From: Ureibacillus endophyticus
GTDB lineage: Bacteria > Bacillota > Bacilli > Bacillales_A > Planococcaceae
Reading direction: 5' to 3'
NCBI RefSeq assembly: GCF_003628435.1
Contig: NZ_RBZN01000031.1
Location: forward strand, 1-37,370
DNA: 37,370 bases
Positions 8,207 to 16,245 of the stretch are shown here, piece after piece (within the stretch, counting starts at the first letter, position 1; each line of letters begins with the position of its first letter). The position numbers and the translations under genes were made by a program. Under the pieces are notes generated by a model, which was not told where the DNA came from, made no database searches, and saw only the letters and a program-made list of their open reading frames with translations.

Positions 8207-8869
8207 ATGAATTTAGAGAAGTTCTACAAAATATATAACTATCAATTTCGCAATGACATAATAAGCAAACTTCAATTGAAAACCTATAAAGAGAATGAGT
8301 GTATTTTAAAAACAGGTGATGAAATTGATGGATTATATTTTTTAATAGAAGGGAAATATTACGTTTCAAGTCTTGAGATAACTGGTAAAGAATTGTTGTT
8401 GAGGTATAGTAAAAAACCGTCCATCTTGGGGGATATTGAGATTTTTGAACAATGTAAAATTCAATCAAATTGTATTGCCGCAGAGAATTGTGAATTTATA
8501 TTTGTACCATTACATATTTATAATAATTATTTAAAATCGGATAGTAGTTTTACTCATTTATTATTAAAAGAAATGGCTTATAAATTAAAGACATGTACAA
8601 TCTCTTCAAGAGTAAATGCTCTATCTCCGGTTTCTGTTAGGTTAGCTGCATATTATTGTACAATCGAATCTTCTAGAGCAAATAGTGAATACATAACGAC
8701 AAATAATTTAGATGAAATAGCCTCTCTAATTGGCACAACGAAGAGACATTTAAACCGTATATTAAAGCAATGGAATGAAGAAGGAACTATTCATCGAGAG
8801 GGAGATAAAGTACAAGTTTTAAATTGGGGAAAGGTTAAACTTTATTCGAATGATGTTCGTTTTGAATAG
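8207..8869 (+). CDS. Crp/Fnr family regulator, YeiL-like
   Basis: The 220-residue protein has an N-terminal cyclic-nucleotide-binding-type beta-barrel (about 15-120, with GDEIDGLYFLIEGKYYVSS) and a C-terminal winged helix (about 145-205, with NNLDEIASLIGTTKRHLNRI). The layout resembles E. coli YeiL. The usual cAMP-phosphate cassette is not obvious, so the effector is unknown. Cysteines occur at several positions in the barrel and hinge, but no FNR-type cluster pattern is clear. The start is uncertain: ATG 8207 has AGGTG 9 nt upstream, while an in-frame TTG at 8183 would add 8 residues. Confidence 0.82.
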   Translation: MNLEKFYKIYNYQFRNDIISKLQLKTYKENECILKTGDEIDGLYFLIEGKYYVSSLEITGKELLLRYSKKPSILGDIEIFEQCKIQSNCIAAENCEFIFVPLHIYNNYLKSDSSFTHLLLKEMAYKLKTCTISSRVNALSPVSVRLAAYYCTIESSRANSEYITTNNLDEIASLIGTTKRHLNRILKQWNEEGTIHREGDKVQVLNWGKVKLYSNDVRFE

Positions 8870-8900
8870 TAAAGTATAATGCAGTAGTATATTTTTAAAG

Positions 8901-8934
8901 GGGTGTGAGCGTCCAATATTAAATGCTCACACCC
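8901..8934. terminator. Hairpin between convergent genes, probable terminator
   Basis: GGGTGTGAGC (8901-8910) pairs perfectly with GCTCACACCC (8925-8934). Neither side has a good T-run, so function is less certain than for the other hairpins. It lies between the Crp/Fnr gene and the convergent small gene. Confidence 0.5.
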
Positions 8935-8953
8935 TGTTGCTAAAAAATATTAT

Positions 8954-9232
8954 CTAGTCAAAATACTTTTGTAAGTCTTCCTTTGTTAATTTGGTTTGTG
9001 CGTTTTCTTGAGTTTTCAATTCTTCTATCATTTTATTGATAAAGTCAATTTGAAGCTGATAGTGATTAAACATGTTTTCAAATTGGAGTTTGGCAATTGG
9101 ATCAAGGCTAATATGTTGCTCTTTTGCTTTTTGTCCAGATTGAAGAACAGCCAATTCCTTTTCTAAAAGCTGAAGCTGATCCTCAAGTCCCGCAAGCTTT
9201 TCTTCTAAAGACAGTTCATGCATAAAAGACAC
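8954..9232 (-). CDS. Small coiled-coil protein of unknown function
   Basis: The 92-residue protein is predominantly helical. Leu-rich heptads occur in EEKLAGLEDQLQLLEKELAV (about 10-29) and again in the middle, and the sequence ends KEDLQKYFD. There is no signal peptide or membrane segment. No family was recognised. The annotated first codon is GTG; an ATG three codons later (9223) is equally possible, because neither has a clear Shine-Dalgarno. It is transcribed alone between the convergent Crp/Fnr gene and the sigma operon. Coding status is supported by amphipathic composition and a terminator-like hairpin after it. Confidence 0.6.
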   Translation of the reverse strand: MSFMHELSLEEKLAGLEDQLQLLEKELAVLQSGQKAKEQHISLDPIAKLQFENMFNHYQLQIDFINKMIEELKTQENAQTKLTKEDLQKYFD

Positions 9233-9310
9233 TGCTGTATAAAAAGTAACTGGTAAGCCAACATATGCAATTAATTACCAATTGTAAACATCGAATTTAA
9301 TTTTTTTTTA

Positions 9311-9344
9311 AAATTAAAGAAGAGGGCTTGTATTTCGCCCTCTT
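9311..9344 (-). terminator. Terminator of the sigma/anti-sigma operon
   Basis: AAGAGGGC (9320-9327) pairs with GCCCTCTT (9337-9344). On the minus strand the stem is followed by CTTTAATTTT. It begins 5 bases after the stop codon. Confidence 0.7.
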
Positions 9345-9348
9345 ATGG

Positions 9349-10464
9349 TTAATATAAGGCACGTGAGAATGCTGGTTGCCAAATGCCTTTTTTATTTTTT
9401 CTCATATTGAAGGATGTTTCACTGCCATTGATTGGTGAAATGTAACTGATCTCGCCTAAAGTATCGTTAATTTCTCTAAAGGTACCATTTTCTAATCCTG
9501 CAAATACATAAGCGCTAATTAGTTGTTGAATTTCCTTAGTAAAATAAGCTTCCCGTACTTTTTGTGCTTTTTCGTTGTATTTCCTTATCTGCTTAGTAGA
9601 AGGGTCTTCTACAGTAGTAAATAATGCATTATATATTTCATAATCAAGCTCCATTTCAGCTACAATATAAATTTTAGCGATAGATAGTGGAGATACGCCT
9701 CTAAATAATTCAATATCCAGACTTTCCTTAAATGCATCGTACAATTTTTTTTCATCCGTACTTAAGCTAAATGTTGGTTTGAAATTTTGAACACCGATGA
9801 CTTTTCCTATTATTTGGGCATCCGTAATCGTTGTAATTGTATGTCCACTTTGATTATCATATATAACGAATTCACCCTTTTTAGTCATTACCTCTTTATT
9901 AATAAAATCATCAATTACTTTACTAATATTATGGAAGAAGTATGGATTTTGAAGAGGATTGTCTTCATTATCATTAGTAATCTTTTCTCCTAATCCATGA
10001 ACGTGTAAAATTTTGTCATTTACTAAAATTTGTCCTTGGTCCATATGTACTTTATCCCCTGATAACCCTAAAACGGTCGAAACAACAATTCCATTTGTCG
10101 AATAATAGGCAACATAATCTCCATAGTTTAATTGCGCATTTTCTTCGACAATCATTGGTAGCCCCCTCAGCATCCATTGGTCTCCTAATAGAAATGCATA
10201 TTCAGGGTCAATTACATTAGAAGAATCTGTTGTTATGATTGAAAGAGGTTCAACTTCACTTGAAAATGCCTGTTTAGATAGTTGTGGAAATTGAGTAATG
10301 ATCAAGAACGTTAGTAAAATACAAGCCGATGCTGCAATAGTCTGTACCTTCCAATTTGTTTGTTGTCTTTTTGGTGGAATTTGCATTAAACGCTTTTTTA
10401 CATCAGCTGAAAAAGGTACTTCACTTTGTAATTCCTCTTTTAATTTATCCTTAAACTCCTTCAT
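9349..10464 (-). CDS. Membrane-anchored anti-sigma factor candidate with a signal-peptidase-like (S26) extracytoplasmic domain
   Basis: The 371-residue protein has a 40-residue cytoplasmic N-terminus, one transmembrane segment (about 41-58) and a large outer region. Residues about 94-157 resemble the type I signal peptidase fold: FLLGDQWMLRG, GDYVAYYSTNG, then VVSTVLGLSGDKV and GQILVNDKIL, corresponding to the peptidase pattern GD-I-V-x-(K/R)-R-V-(I/L)-GLPGD-x-V-x-x-x-(G/N)-x-L-x-(V/I)-NG-K. The position of the catalytic Lys is occupied by Ser and no Ser nucleophile is in the right context, so it is probably inactive. Residues about 235-371 are helical and unrecognised. The gene overlaps the ECF sigma gene by 14 bases and has AGGAGGGG 6 nt before its ATG, which argues for translational coupling and an anti-sigma role. 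That role is inferred from context. Confidence 0.7.
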   Translation of the reverse strand: MKEFKDKLKEELQSEVPFSADVKKRLMQIPPKRQQTNWKVQTIAASACILLTFLIITQFPQLSKQAFSSEVEPLSIITTDSSNVIDPEYAFLLGDQWMLRGLPMIVEENAQLNYGDYVAYYSTNGIVVSTVLGLSGDKVHMDQGQILVNDKILHVHGLGEKITNDNEDNPLQNPYFFHNISKVIDDFINKEVMTKKGEFVIYDNQSGHTITTITDAQIIGKVIGVQNFKPTFSLSTDEKKLYDAFKESLDIELFRGVSPLSIAKIYIVAEMELDYEIYNALFTTVEDPSTKQIRKYNEKAQKVREAYFTKEIQQLISAYVFAGLENGTFREINDTLGEISYISPINGSETSFNMRKNKKGIWQPAFSRALY

Positions 10465-10975
10465 AAAATTCCCCTCCTAACTCAGCATACATTTCTTCTA
10501 AAGAATCATTTGTTTTTAATAGTTCACGTGCGCGGCGTAACCTTGTTCGAATGGTGTTAGGCGATACATTTAAAAGATTTGCAATTTCTTTTACTTCAAA
10601 TTCTTCGTAATAAAATAGTATAATTACTTCTCGATAATGTAGTGGTAAAGCAAGGACACTATCTTTTAAAGTTTTGTAAACTTCTTTTTGCACATACATT
10701 TTTTCAATAGAAGGTTCATTTTTTCTAAAAAACATTAACTGACTTAACATGGTTTTTCGTTTTAGTTTTCGGAGTTTATCATGACAGCAGTTAATTAAAA
10801 TTCGAGTTAAATAGGTTTTAATAGAGGAATCTCCCCGGAAATTTGTACGATTTATCATATATTTCATTAAGACGTCTTGGGTAATTTCTTCTGCAAGTTG
10901 ACAATCTTTAACGTATAAATAACTAAGATGATATAGATATTCACCATAATTCTCGATTATCTCTTCTAGTTCCAA
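10451..10975 (-). CDS. ECF-type RNA polymerase sigma factor
   Basis: The 174-residue protein has sigma region 2 (about 5-70, including LYHLSYLYVKDCQLAEEITQD and the FRGDSSIKTYLTRI DNA-binding segment) and region 4 (about 105-160, LPLHYREVIILFYYEEFEVK followed by the helix-turn-helix EIANLLNVSPNTIRTRLRRA). Regions 1 and 3 are absent, as in group 4 sigma factors. Translation starts at TTG, with AGGAGG about 9 nt upstream. An ECF-type promoter precedes it, suggesting autoregulation, and its 3' end overlaps the putative anti-sigma gene. It resembles the Bacillus SigX/W/M/V/Y group, but the specific orthologue was not identified. Confidence 0.93.
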   Translation of the reverse strand: MELEEIIENYGEYLYHLSYLYVKDCQLAEEITQDVLMKYMINRTNFRGDSSIKTYLTRILINCCHDKLRKLKRKTMLSQLMFFRKNEPSIEKMYVQKEVYKTLKDSVLALPLHYREVIILFYYEEFEVKEIANLLNVSPNTIRTRLRRARELLKTNDSLEEMYAELGGEFYEGV

Positions 10976-11007
10976 CTCAGACCACCTCCTTTGTATTGTA
11001 AATCTTA

Positions 11008-11034
11008 GACGCTATTACTTCTGAAAATTGTTCA
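11008..11034 (-). promoter_or_regulatory. ECF-type promoter of the sigma operon
   Basis: On the minus strand TGAACA and CGTC are separated by 17 nt, close to the TGAAAC-N16/17-CGTC class recognised by extracytoplasmic-function sigma factors of Bacillus. It sits about 30 bases upstream of the sigma TTG start and after the terminator of the preceding operon. Autoregulation is inferred. Confidence 0.7.
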
Positions 11035-11057
11035 AATTTTTATGGGATATTTTACAA

Positions 11058-11089
11058 TAAAAAAAGCAAGAGATTTCTCCCTTGCTTTA
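11058..11089 (-). terminator. Terminator of the MerR-CPBP operon
   Basis: On the minus strand AAAGCAAG pairs with CTTGCTTT around a 10-nt loop, and the 3' arm runs into seven T. Confidence 0.85.
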
Positions 11090-11123
11090 AATTAGTTATT
11101 GGTTTCTCTCTTAAAAGCACACA

Positions 11124-11837
11124 TTATACTTCAAGCTTACCATTAAACTGATATTCAAATTTTTCAAATATATACCACACTAGATGGAATAACATATGAC
11201 ACATTATTGCTGTTAGAAGTCCATATTGCCAATACAACCAACCGCAAGTTATGCCAACTAATAGATTTATGCTATTAATATAAAGAAGCATTGTTTTTGT
11301 TACAGTTTTCTGTTTTTGATAGATCCCTGGTAGATGAGCAAGAGCAAATAAGATACTCGTCAGCACATTCGCAACCCAAAATGATACGGTTGATTGCGCG
11401 ATGAATAAGTTACCAACCCACACAAAGAAGCTTATCATACCAAAGCGGAAAATAATTTCTTCTACAACGCCTCCGTAAAAACAACGAGTTAAAATCCATA
11501 TTTTTTTTCTCGTTTTATCCCCTTCTAAAAGGGCTTCCTTTAAGTCATTCTTTTTCAAGTAATAATAAGCAGCAACATTAATTAAAGCGACCAATAGACT
11601 AAGTAGAATAGAAATTTTATCAATGTTTAATGAAAATAAATTAAAATCACCATGTTTGTAAAAAAATAAACCTAATATGGCAAATGGAAATGATAATATG
11701 ACATGATTTACTAATCGAAGAGCAAAAGATGGTACCTCTTGTGAAAGATCTTTATATAAATCTTTTTCATTGAACACCATTAGTAGTATACCAGGTAATA
11801 GGATAATCGTAATTAAAAATAGCTCATAGAAACTCAT
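11124..11837 (-). CDS. CPBP family intramembrane glutamic endopeptidase
   Basis: The 237-residue polytopic protein has about seven hydrophobic segments and the family motifs: EEIIFR (Glu126, Glu127, Arg131), the SILFALAHLPG helix with His168, and a C-terminal CHMLFHLVW helix with His214 and His218. CPBP proteins (formerly CAAX/Abi) cleave membrane-embedded peptides, and several protect producers from bacteriocins or cleave anti-sigma factors. Its ATG overlaps the stop of the MerR gene (ATGA), and GAGGAGG lies 7 nt upstream, so the two genes are translationally coupled. The substrate is unknown; the neighbouring ECF/anti-sigma operon is a speculative candidate. Confidence 0.88.
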   Translation of the reverse strand: MSFYELFLITIILLPGILLMVFNEKDLYKDLSQEVPSFALRLVNHVILSFPFAILGLFFYKHGDFNLFSLNIDKISILLSLLVALINVAAYYYLKKNDLKEALLEGDKTRKKIWILTRCFYGGVVEEIIFRFGMISFFVWVGNLFIAQSTVSFWVANVLTSILFALAHLPGIYQKQKTVTKTMLLYINSINLLVGITCGWLYWQYGLLTAIMCHMLFHLVWYIFEKFEYQFNGKLEV

Positions 11838-12592
11838 TGTGCTTCCTCCTCAATCCCAGCTTCTTTCAAATAAATTTTCATCGCCTCTCGTGCCCATTCC
11901 AGCTCACTATCAGAAAGTGGTAAAGGCTGCATAGGATCTTCTTCTTCTATTTCAGCTCCATCTACTTTTTCAAAAAATGAATGTAAATCTTCCCCGACTA
12001 TTTCTTGTAGCATGGTCATTAATTCATGTATTAACTGTTGTACATCGGCATCTGCAGGGTTGGCGCCGCACTTATTTTTTAACTCAGCTAGGATATTGGC
12101 AAATTTCCTTTCTAATGCTTGTTGTTTTTCTATTGAGATATCAAAAATTTCATCCACTTTTTCAACAGTGTATATCGATTTTAACCATTCTTTATGTTCG
12201 TCCTGTAGTTGTATCCCTTGAATAATCGAGGCAAAAATACTTGCATCGATTGCATCCTGTTCATCAACAAGATTGATTGCATGATCTAATGCATTGATAA
12301 CTTTTTGAATTTGACTAAGCTTTTCTTCCATAAGTTTTTTTTGAAACTCTAAAGATTGTTTTACACTCCAGTCGTTTTGTTGTATTAAATTTTTCATTTG
12401 CTCTAGGGAAAATCCAAGAAATTTTAACGTAACGATTTTTTGCATCGTTACAAAATGAGTGTTATTGTAAACCCTTCTTCCACTTTCAGTACGTAGTGGA
12501 GTCAATAACCCTAGTTCATCATAATAATGAAGCGTTCGAATACTTACGCCTGTTCTTTTTGCAAATTCTCCAATTGAAAGGTGCTCTTTCAT
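11834..12592 (-). CDS. MerR family transcriptional regulator with a long C-terminal effector domain
   Basis: The 252-residue protein has a MerR winged helix at residues 5-75 (LSIGEFAKRTGVSIRTLHYY, GLLTPLRTESGRRVY), a dimerisation coiled coil (about 80-115) and a 130-residue helical effector region that recalls the TipAL-type C-terminal domain in layout. No metal-binding cysteine pattern is present; the single cysteine lies in KNKCGANPADAD. An in-frame TTG at 12601 exists, but AGGGAG is too close to it, whereas it lies 10 nt upstream of the ATG at 12592. It overlaps the CPBP protease gene by 4 bases, so it likely controls that operon in response to an organic ligand. That control is inferred. 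Confidence 0.88.
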   Translation of the reverse strand: MKEHLSIGEFAKRTGVSIRTLHYYDELGLLTPLRTESGRRVYNNTHFVTMQKIVTLKFLGFSLEQMKNLIQQNDWSVKQSLEFQKKLMEEKLSQIQKVINALDHAINLVDEQDAIDASIFASIIQGIQLQDEHKEWLKSIYTVEKVDEIFDISIEKQQALERKFANILAELKNKCGANPADADVQQLIHELMTMLQEIVGEDLHSFFEKVDGAEIEEEDPMQPLPLSDSELEWAREAMKIYLKEAGIEEEAQ

Positions 12593-12701
12593 TTCAATCA
12601 ATCTCCCTTTTAATTCCTGTTTTAATCATAAAACATCACCTTACGTGAGGTTCAAGATATTTCTAGATAAAATTTAAAATTTATTTGGAGGAATAAGATA
12701 A

Positions 12702-12737
12702 AAATAAAAAACCTGGCGATCCATTTGGAGGCCAGGT
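12702..12737 (-). terminator. Terminator of the LysR gene
   Basis: On the minus strand ACCTGGC pairs with GCCAGGT, with an inner TCCA/TGGA extension, followed by six T. It directly follows the stop codon. Confidence 0.85.
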
Positions 12738-12738
12738 A

Positions 12739-13590
12739 TTACTTATTTAATTCGATTGTTTCAATAAATTTTTTAATCGTTGAAGTTAAATAGGTATCTG
12801 CTCTTCTGATAAAAACGGTTTTAATTTTACTATATTTATCAGGTAGTGAATGGCATTGGATGAGTCCACTTTGCTCCATATAAGTAACTGATGACCTTGG
12901 AACGAATGAAACACCAAGCCCCATGGAGACACTGCGTAGTATAGTTTCTAATGTACCAAATTCCATTACCTTTTGAGGTTTAATGTTGTTGTCTTTATAC
13001 CATGATTCAAAACGTGCGCGGTAACCACAACCTTCACTGAAACATAAAAATGGTTCGATTTTTAACTCTTCTAATGTATAATCACGAGAATCAGAGATCA
13101 ATACTAGCTCTTCTTGAAATACTTCATGAGAAATAATATCGGGATGGAAGTTCGACTCTGTAACGAATGCCCCATCTAGCTTGTGATTAAGTACTTCCTC
13201 TTCTAATAGTTCTGTAACCCCAGTAAATAAGGAAAGTTCGACATTTTTATATTTTTTCATATAGGCAGATAAAATTTCAGGTAAACGATAGACTGTTTCA
13301 ACAGTACCAATTTCTAATTTTCCAGAAGGTTCGTCATTACTTTGGACAGCTTTTTTCATTTCATCAGTTAGTAGAAGTATTTTTTTGCTATAAGTTAATA
13401 GTTTCTTTCCTTCTGGTGTCAAACTCATCCCACGACGATGCCGATTAAATAATGCAGTGTTCAGTTCTGTTTCAAGCTTTTGTATTCTTGAAGTTATGTT
13501 TGATTGAACGTAATTCAATTCTTTTGCTACTTCTGAAACCGTCCCCTTATCCGCAACCATTTGAAAAATTTCCAAATCTTTAAGTTCCAA
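12739..13590 (-). CDS. LysR family transcriptional regulator
   Basis: The 283-residue protein has an N-terminal LysR helix-turn-helix domain (about 1-60; LEIFQMVADKGTVSEVAKEL and NYVQSNITSRIQKLETEL) and a substrate-binding domain (about 88-283). The TTG at 13590 gives the usual MELKDLEIFQ start with AAGAAGG 10 nt upstream; the frame can also open at GTG 13599, but that codon is one base from the Shine-Dalgarno. It is divergent from a DMT exporter gene, the standard LysR regulator-target arrangement, and a LysR-type box lies between them. The inducer is unknown. Confidence 0.9.
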   Translation of the reverse strand: MELKDLEIFQMVADKGTVSEVAKELNYVQSNITSRIQKLETELNTALFNRHRRGMSLTPEGKKLLTYSKKILLLTDEMKKAVQSNDEPSGKLEIGTVETVYRLPEILSAYMKKYKNVELSLFTGVTELLEEEVLNHKLDGAFVTESNFHPDIISHEVFQEELVLISDSRDYTLEELKIEPFLCFSEGCGYRARFESWYKDNNIKPQKVMEFGTLETILRSVSMGLGVSFVPRSSVTYMEQSGLIQCHSLPDKYSKIKTVFIRRADTYLTSTIKKFIETIELNK

Positions 13591-13619
13591 TTTACTCACC
13601 CCTTCTTAAATATTCATGG

Positions 13620-13636
13620 TATCAAAAAAAATGATA
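13620..13636. promoter_or_regulatory. LysR-type operator (T-N11-A)
   Basis: TATCA-AAAAAAA-TGATA is a perfect inverted repeat containing a T-N11-A core in ATCA/TGAT symmetry, placed 20-46 bases from the LysR start and about 90 bases from the transporter start. It is likely the autoregulatory/activation site of the adjacent LysR protein. Confidence 0.6.
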
Positions 13637-13724
13637 TTAAACATCCCTTTTATTCATTTTACGAGATATGGAAATGGAGCTAATATGTTGAATATGACAA
13701 ACTGGTGAAAGGGGTAGAAAGAAA

Positions 13725-14693
13725 TTGAAAAATAGTGTATTAGTTGGAGCAGTTTTATGTTTTATAGCTGCCGTTTCATGGGGAGCAATGTTTCCTGTAG
13801 CACATGCAGCTTTTAAGTATATAGATCCATTTTATTTTACAATTATTCGTTATGGATCTGTTTCTGTTATCTTAGTAGCAATTTTATTATGGAAAGAAGG
13901 AAAAGGTGCTTTTCGTTTTGAAGGAAAGGGTCTGCAATTATGGTTTTTTGGCACAATGGCCTTTACAATCTATAATCTCTTTATCTTCTGGGGAGAGGAT
14001 TTATTAGGTCATTCAGGAGTAATGGTTGCGTCTATTATGGAATCACTGATGCCAATGATATCCATTGTGATTGTGTGGATGATATTAAAAAAACGTCCAT
14101 ATTCATTCACATTAGGATGTGTTTTAATATCATTTATCGGTGCAGTGTTAGTTATTACTAAAGGCGATATTCAAGGGTTCCTTAGTGCAACTGATCATTT
14201 TATCCCATCCATGCTTATCTTTATTGCCGTAATAGGATGGGTGATTTATACAATGGGTGGAAGTGAGTTTAGTGGATGGTCAGCTCTTCGCTATTCCACA
14301 TTAAGTTGTTTACTTGGAACGATTACAGCTATTGTCATTACAGTTGGTACAACATTATTTGGTTATACTGAGATTCCATCTATAAATGAAATTATTATTG
14401 TAAGTCCGCATTTATTGTTTATGATTATTTTCCCAGGAGTCATTGCACTGCTTGGGTGGAATATCGGTGTAAGTATTTTGACACCATTAAATGGCTTATT
14501 ATTTATTAACTTTGTTCCTGTTACAACACTATTAATCTCTATTTTCCAGGGAAATCCTGTAACACTATTCGATTTTATTGGCACTATTTTAATTATTATT
14601 TCGCTCATATCGAATAATGTATATGTACGAATGTTACAAAAGAAGGATTCAAAACAAAGTGTTCAATCGATTTTGCAGGAACGAACTTCTTAA
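13725..14693 (+). CDS. EamA/DMT family transporter
   Basis: The 322-residue protein has ten predicted membrane helices in two EamA repeats (about 8-145 and 165-305), beginning VLCFIAAVSWGAMFPVAHAA and with the typical GAVLVITKGD end of the first repeat. DMT exporters of this kind often expel amino acids, purines or other metabolites. Translation starts at TTG, with AAAGGGG 10 nt upstream. It is probably controlled by the divergent LysR protein. The substrate is unknown. Confidence 0.88.
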   Translation: MKNSVLVGAVLCFIAAVSWGAMFPVAHAAFKYIDPFYFTIIRYGSVSVILVAILLWKEGKGAFRFEGKGLQLWFFGTMAFTIYNLFIFWGEDLLGHSGVMVASIMESLMPMISIVIVWMILKKRPYSFTLGCVLISFIGAVLVITKGDIQGFLSATDHFIPSMLIFIAVIGWVIYTMGGSEFSGWSALRYSTLSCLLGTITAIVITVGTTLFGYTEIPSINEIIIVSPHLLFMIIFPGVIALLGWNIGVSILTPLNGLLFINFVPVTTLLISIFQGNPVTLFDFIGTILIIISLISNNVYVRMLQKKDSKQSVQSILQERTS

Positions 14694-14717
14694 TGCACAT
14701 GAGTCTACAATGAAAAA

Positions 14718-14754
14718 TGAGCAACTCTTGATAGGTCAAGGGTTGCCTTTTTTC
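14718..14754 (+). terminator. Intrinsic terminator of the DMT gene
   Basis: GCAACTCTTGA (14721-14731) pairs with TCAAGGGTTGC (14736-14746) with one wobble, followed by TTTTTT after two bases. Confidence 0.85.
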
Positions 14755-14784
14755 TTGTGCTAACAGAAAAATTCCTGGGAAATT

Positions 14785-16095
14785 TTACTTCAGTACATAT
14801 GTTTGTTCTAGTTCAAAATTAGTGTCATCTTTTAATGCATAATCAAAAAATTGGAGTATAAGTTGATTTTCCTTTTCAAGACATTTCAATGGATCAATAT
14901 CTGCTTTTCCACCTTGCAATAGATTTGAAAGGAAAGGAGAAATCATTGATAAGTCGGTTAAGCTTAAATGTTTTGCACCCAGGAAATGCGTTGTATAGGA
15001 TTCTACAAAATTCTGATTTGCAGCTTTATTTGCAGCATAAGTAGGATTACTTCCAAGTTGTTTCCAAACATCGTCAGTGTAGATATTCAATATAGGAGTT
15101 GTATACGTATGGTTGCTTGCTTCTATTATATTTTGTTGTTTATTAAATTTTAATTCACTGAAAAATGGAGCATCTAAATTTACAACAGCATCTATGTCTT
15201 CTCGTTTTCCCCCTACCCAAACACTTGCTGAGCCACCCATAGAGTGTCCAAATACCCCTATTTTTTCAGGATTTATTAATTGATAAACAAGGTTTGTATC
15301 AGTTTCAGTCTTTTGAAGAATGGTATCAATGACAAAATTTATATCTTCTGTTCGGAGTTTCATCCACTTTTGAAATAGCTCAAAATACTCTTCATTTGTA
15401 TAAATACCTTTATTCGAATCCATAACTTCCTTCATATATTCATTATTAATGGTCGTAATCTCACCCATATCGGAAACAGTAAAAAAGGAATGATAAGGAT
15501 GGTCGATGGAACAGACAACATAACCATGGCTAGCTAACTCTTTAAAAGTTGATGCATTACTAGCTTTAACACCGTTCGCTCCATGAGAGAATACCAATAG
15601 TGGATAAGTACCTTTTGCTTCTTCAGGATACCAAAATTCAACATTTACACTTCGATTGTTATAAGGGTTTTCAAACTCTTCTTTTCGATTTTCATCCACA
15701 TATGTGAAAGTCGCTGTAACAACTTTAAATTCCCCTGTTACTTCGGGCTTGTGATATTGTGGGAAAATGATAGCAGGTGTAAGGGCCAAAAAGAAGATAC
15801 ATGTTGTAAAGAATGTATTGAAAATGATTCTAGAATTTTTAAATTCTTTAGTATATGCTTTTTGACGAATTAATGAGATTGTTGCCAATCCTGCTGATAT
15901 TGTAAACACGGTCGTAATTAATACCCAACGGAAACTCCAAGTAATTATCGGTGAAAGAATTAGTATTAAAAATACAATTAGTACAGCAATTCTCAGCCAA
16001 TTTTTTATCTTTTTATGATGTTGTTTTGTAGCAATGCAGTAAATAGCATAACCGCATTCTAAAACCAATGTAATACAAAATAATACAATCCCCAT
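14785..16095 (-). CDS. Membrane-tethered alpha/beta hydrolase (PAF-acetylhydrolase/dienelactone-hydrolase-like)
   Basis: The 436-residue protein has four N-terminal membrane segments (about 2-22, 34-54, 57-75, 90-111) and a C-terminal hydrolase domain (about 120-430). The nucleophile elbow GHSMGG places Ser285, followed by Asp308 in NLDAP and His376 in GAKHLSLTD as a plausible triad. The early LLVFSHGANGVKASN segment supplies the oxyanion loop. The layout fits platelet-activating-factor acetylhydrolase-like lipases/esterases with the catalytic domain outside the membrane. Substrate unknown. AAAGGGG lies upstream of the ATG. The gene is not clearly linked to its neighbours. Confidence 0.82.
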   Translation of the reverse strand: MGIVLFCITLVLECGYAIYCIATKQHHKKIKNWLRIAVLIVFLILILSPIITWSFRWVLITTVFTISAGLATISLIRQKAYTKEFKNSRIIFNTFFTTCIFFLALTPAIIFPQYHKPEVTGEFKVVTATFTYVDENRKEEFENPYNNRSVNVEFWYPEEAKGTYPLLVFSHGANGVKASNASTFKELASHGYVVCSIDHPYHSFFTVSDMGEITTINNEYMKEVMDSNKGIYTNEEYFELFQKWMKLRTEDINFVIDTILQKTETDTNLVYQLINPEKIGVFGHSMGGSASVWVGGKREDIDAVVNLDAPFFSELKFNKQQNIIEASNHTYTTPILNIYTDDVWKQLGSNPTYAANKAANQNFVESYTTHFLGAKHLSLTDLSMISPFLSNLLQGGKADIDPLKCLEKENQLILQFFDYALKDDTNFELEQTYVLK

Positions 16096-16206
16096 TTTTT
16101 CAAATTCCCCTTTAGTTCAAATTTGGTAATTTGAGAATAGGAAATTTTGGAGTGGAAATCTACAAAAAATCGATAAGATGCATTTTGAGCTATGTAAGAT
16201 GCAATA

Positions 16207-16235
16207 GAGGTGTTCCACATGCGTTGAGACACCTC
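16207..16235 (-). repeat. Inverted repeat after the DUF3021 gene, weak terminator candidate
   Basis: GAGGTGT (16207-16213) is complementary to ACACCTC (16229-16235), 10 bases past the stop of the DUF3021 gene. There is no T-run, so termination is doubtful. Confidence 0.4.
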
Positions 16236-16245
16236 AAAATAACAG

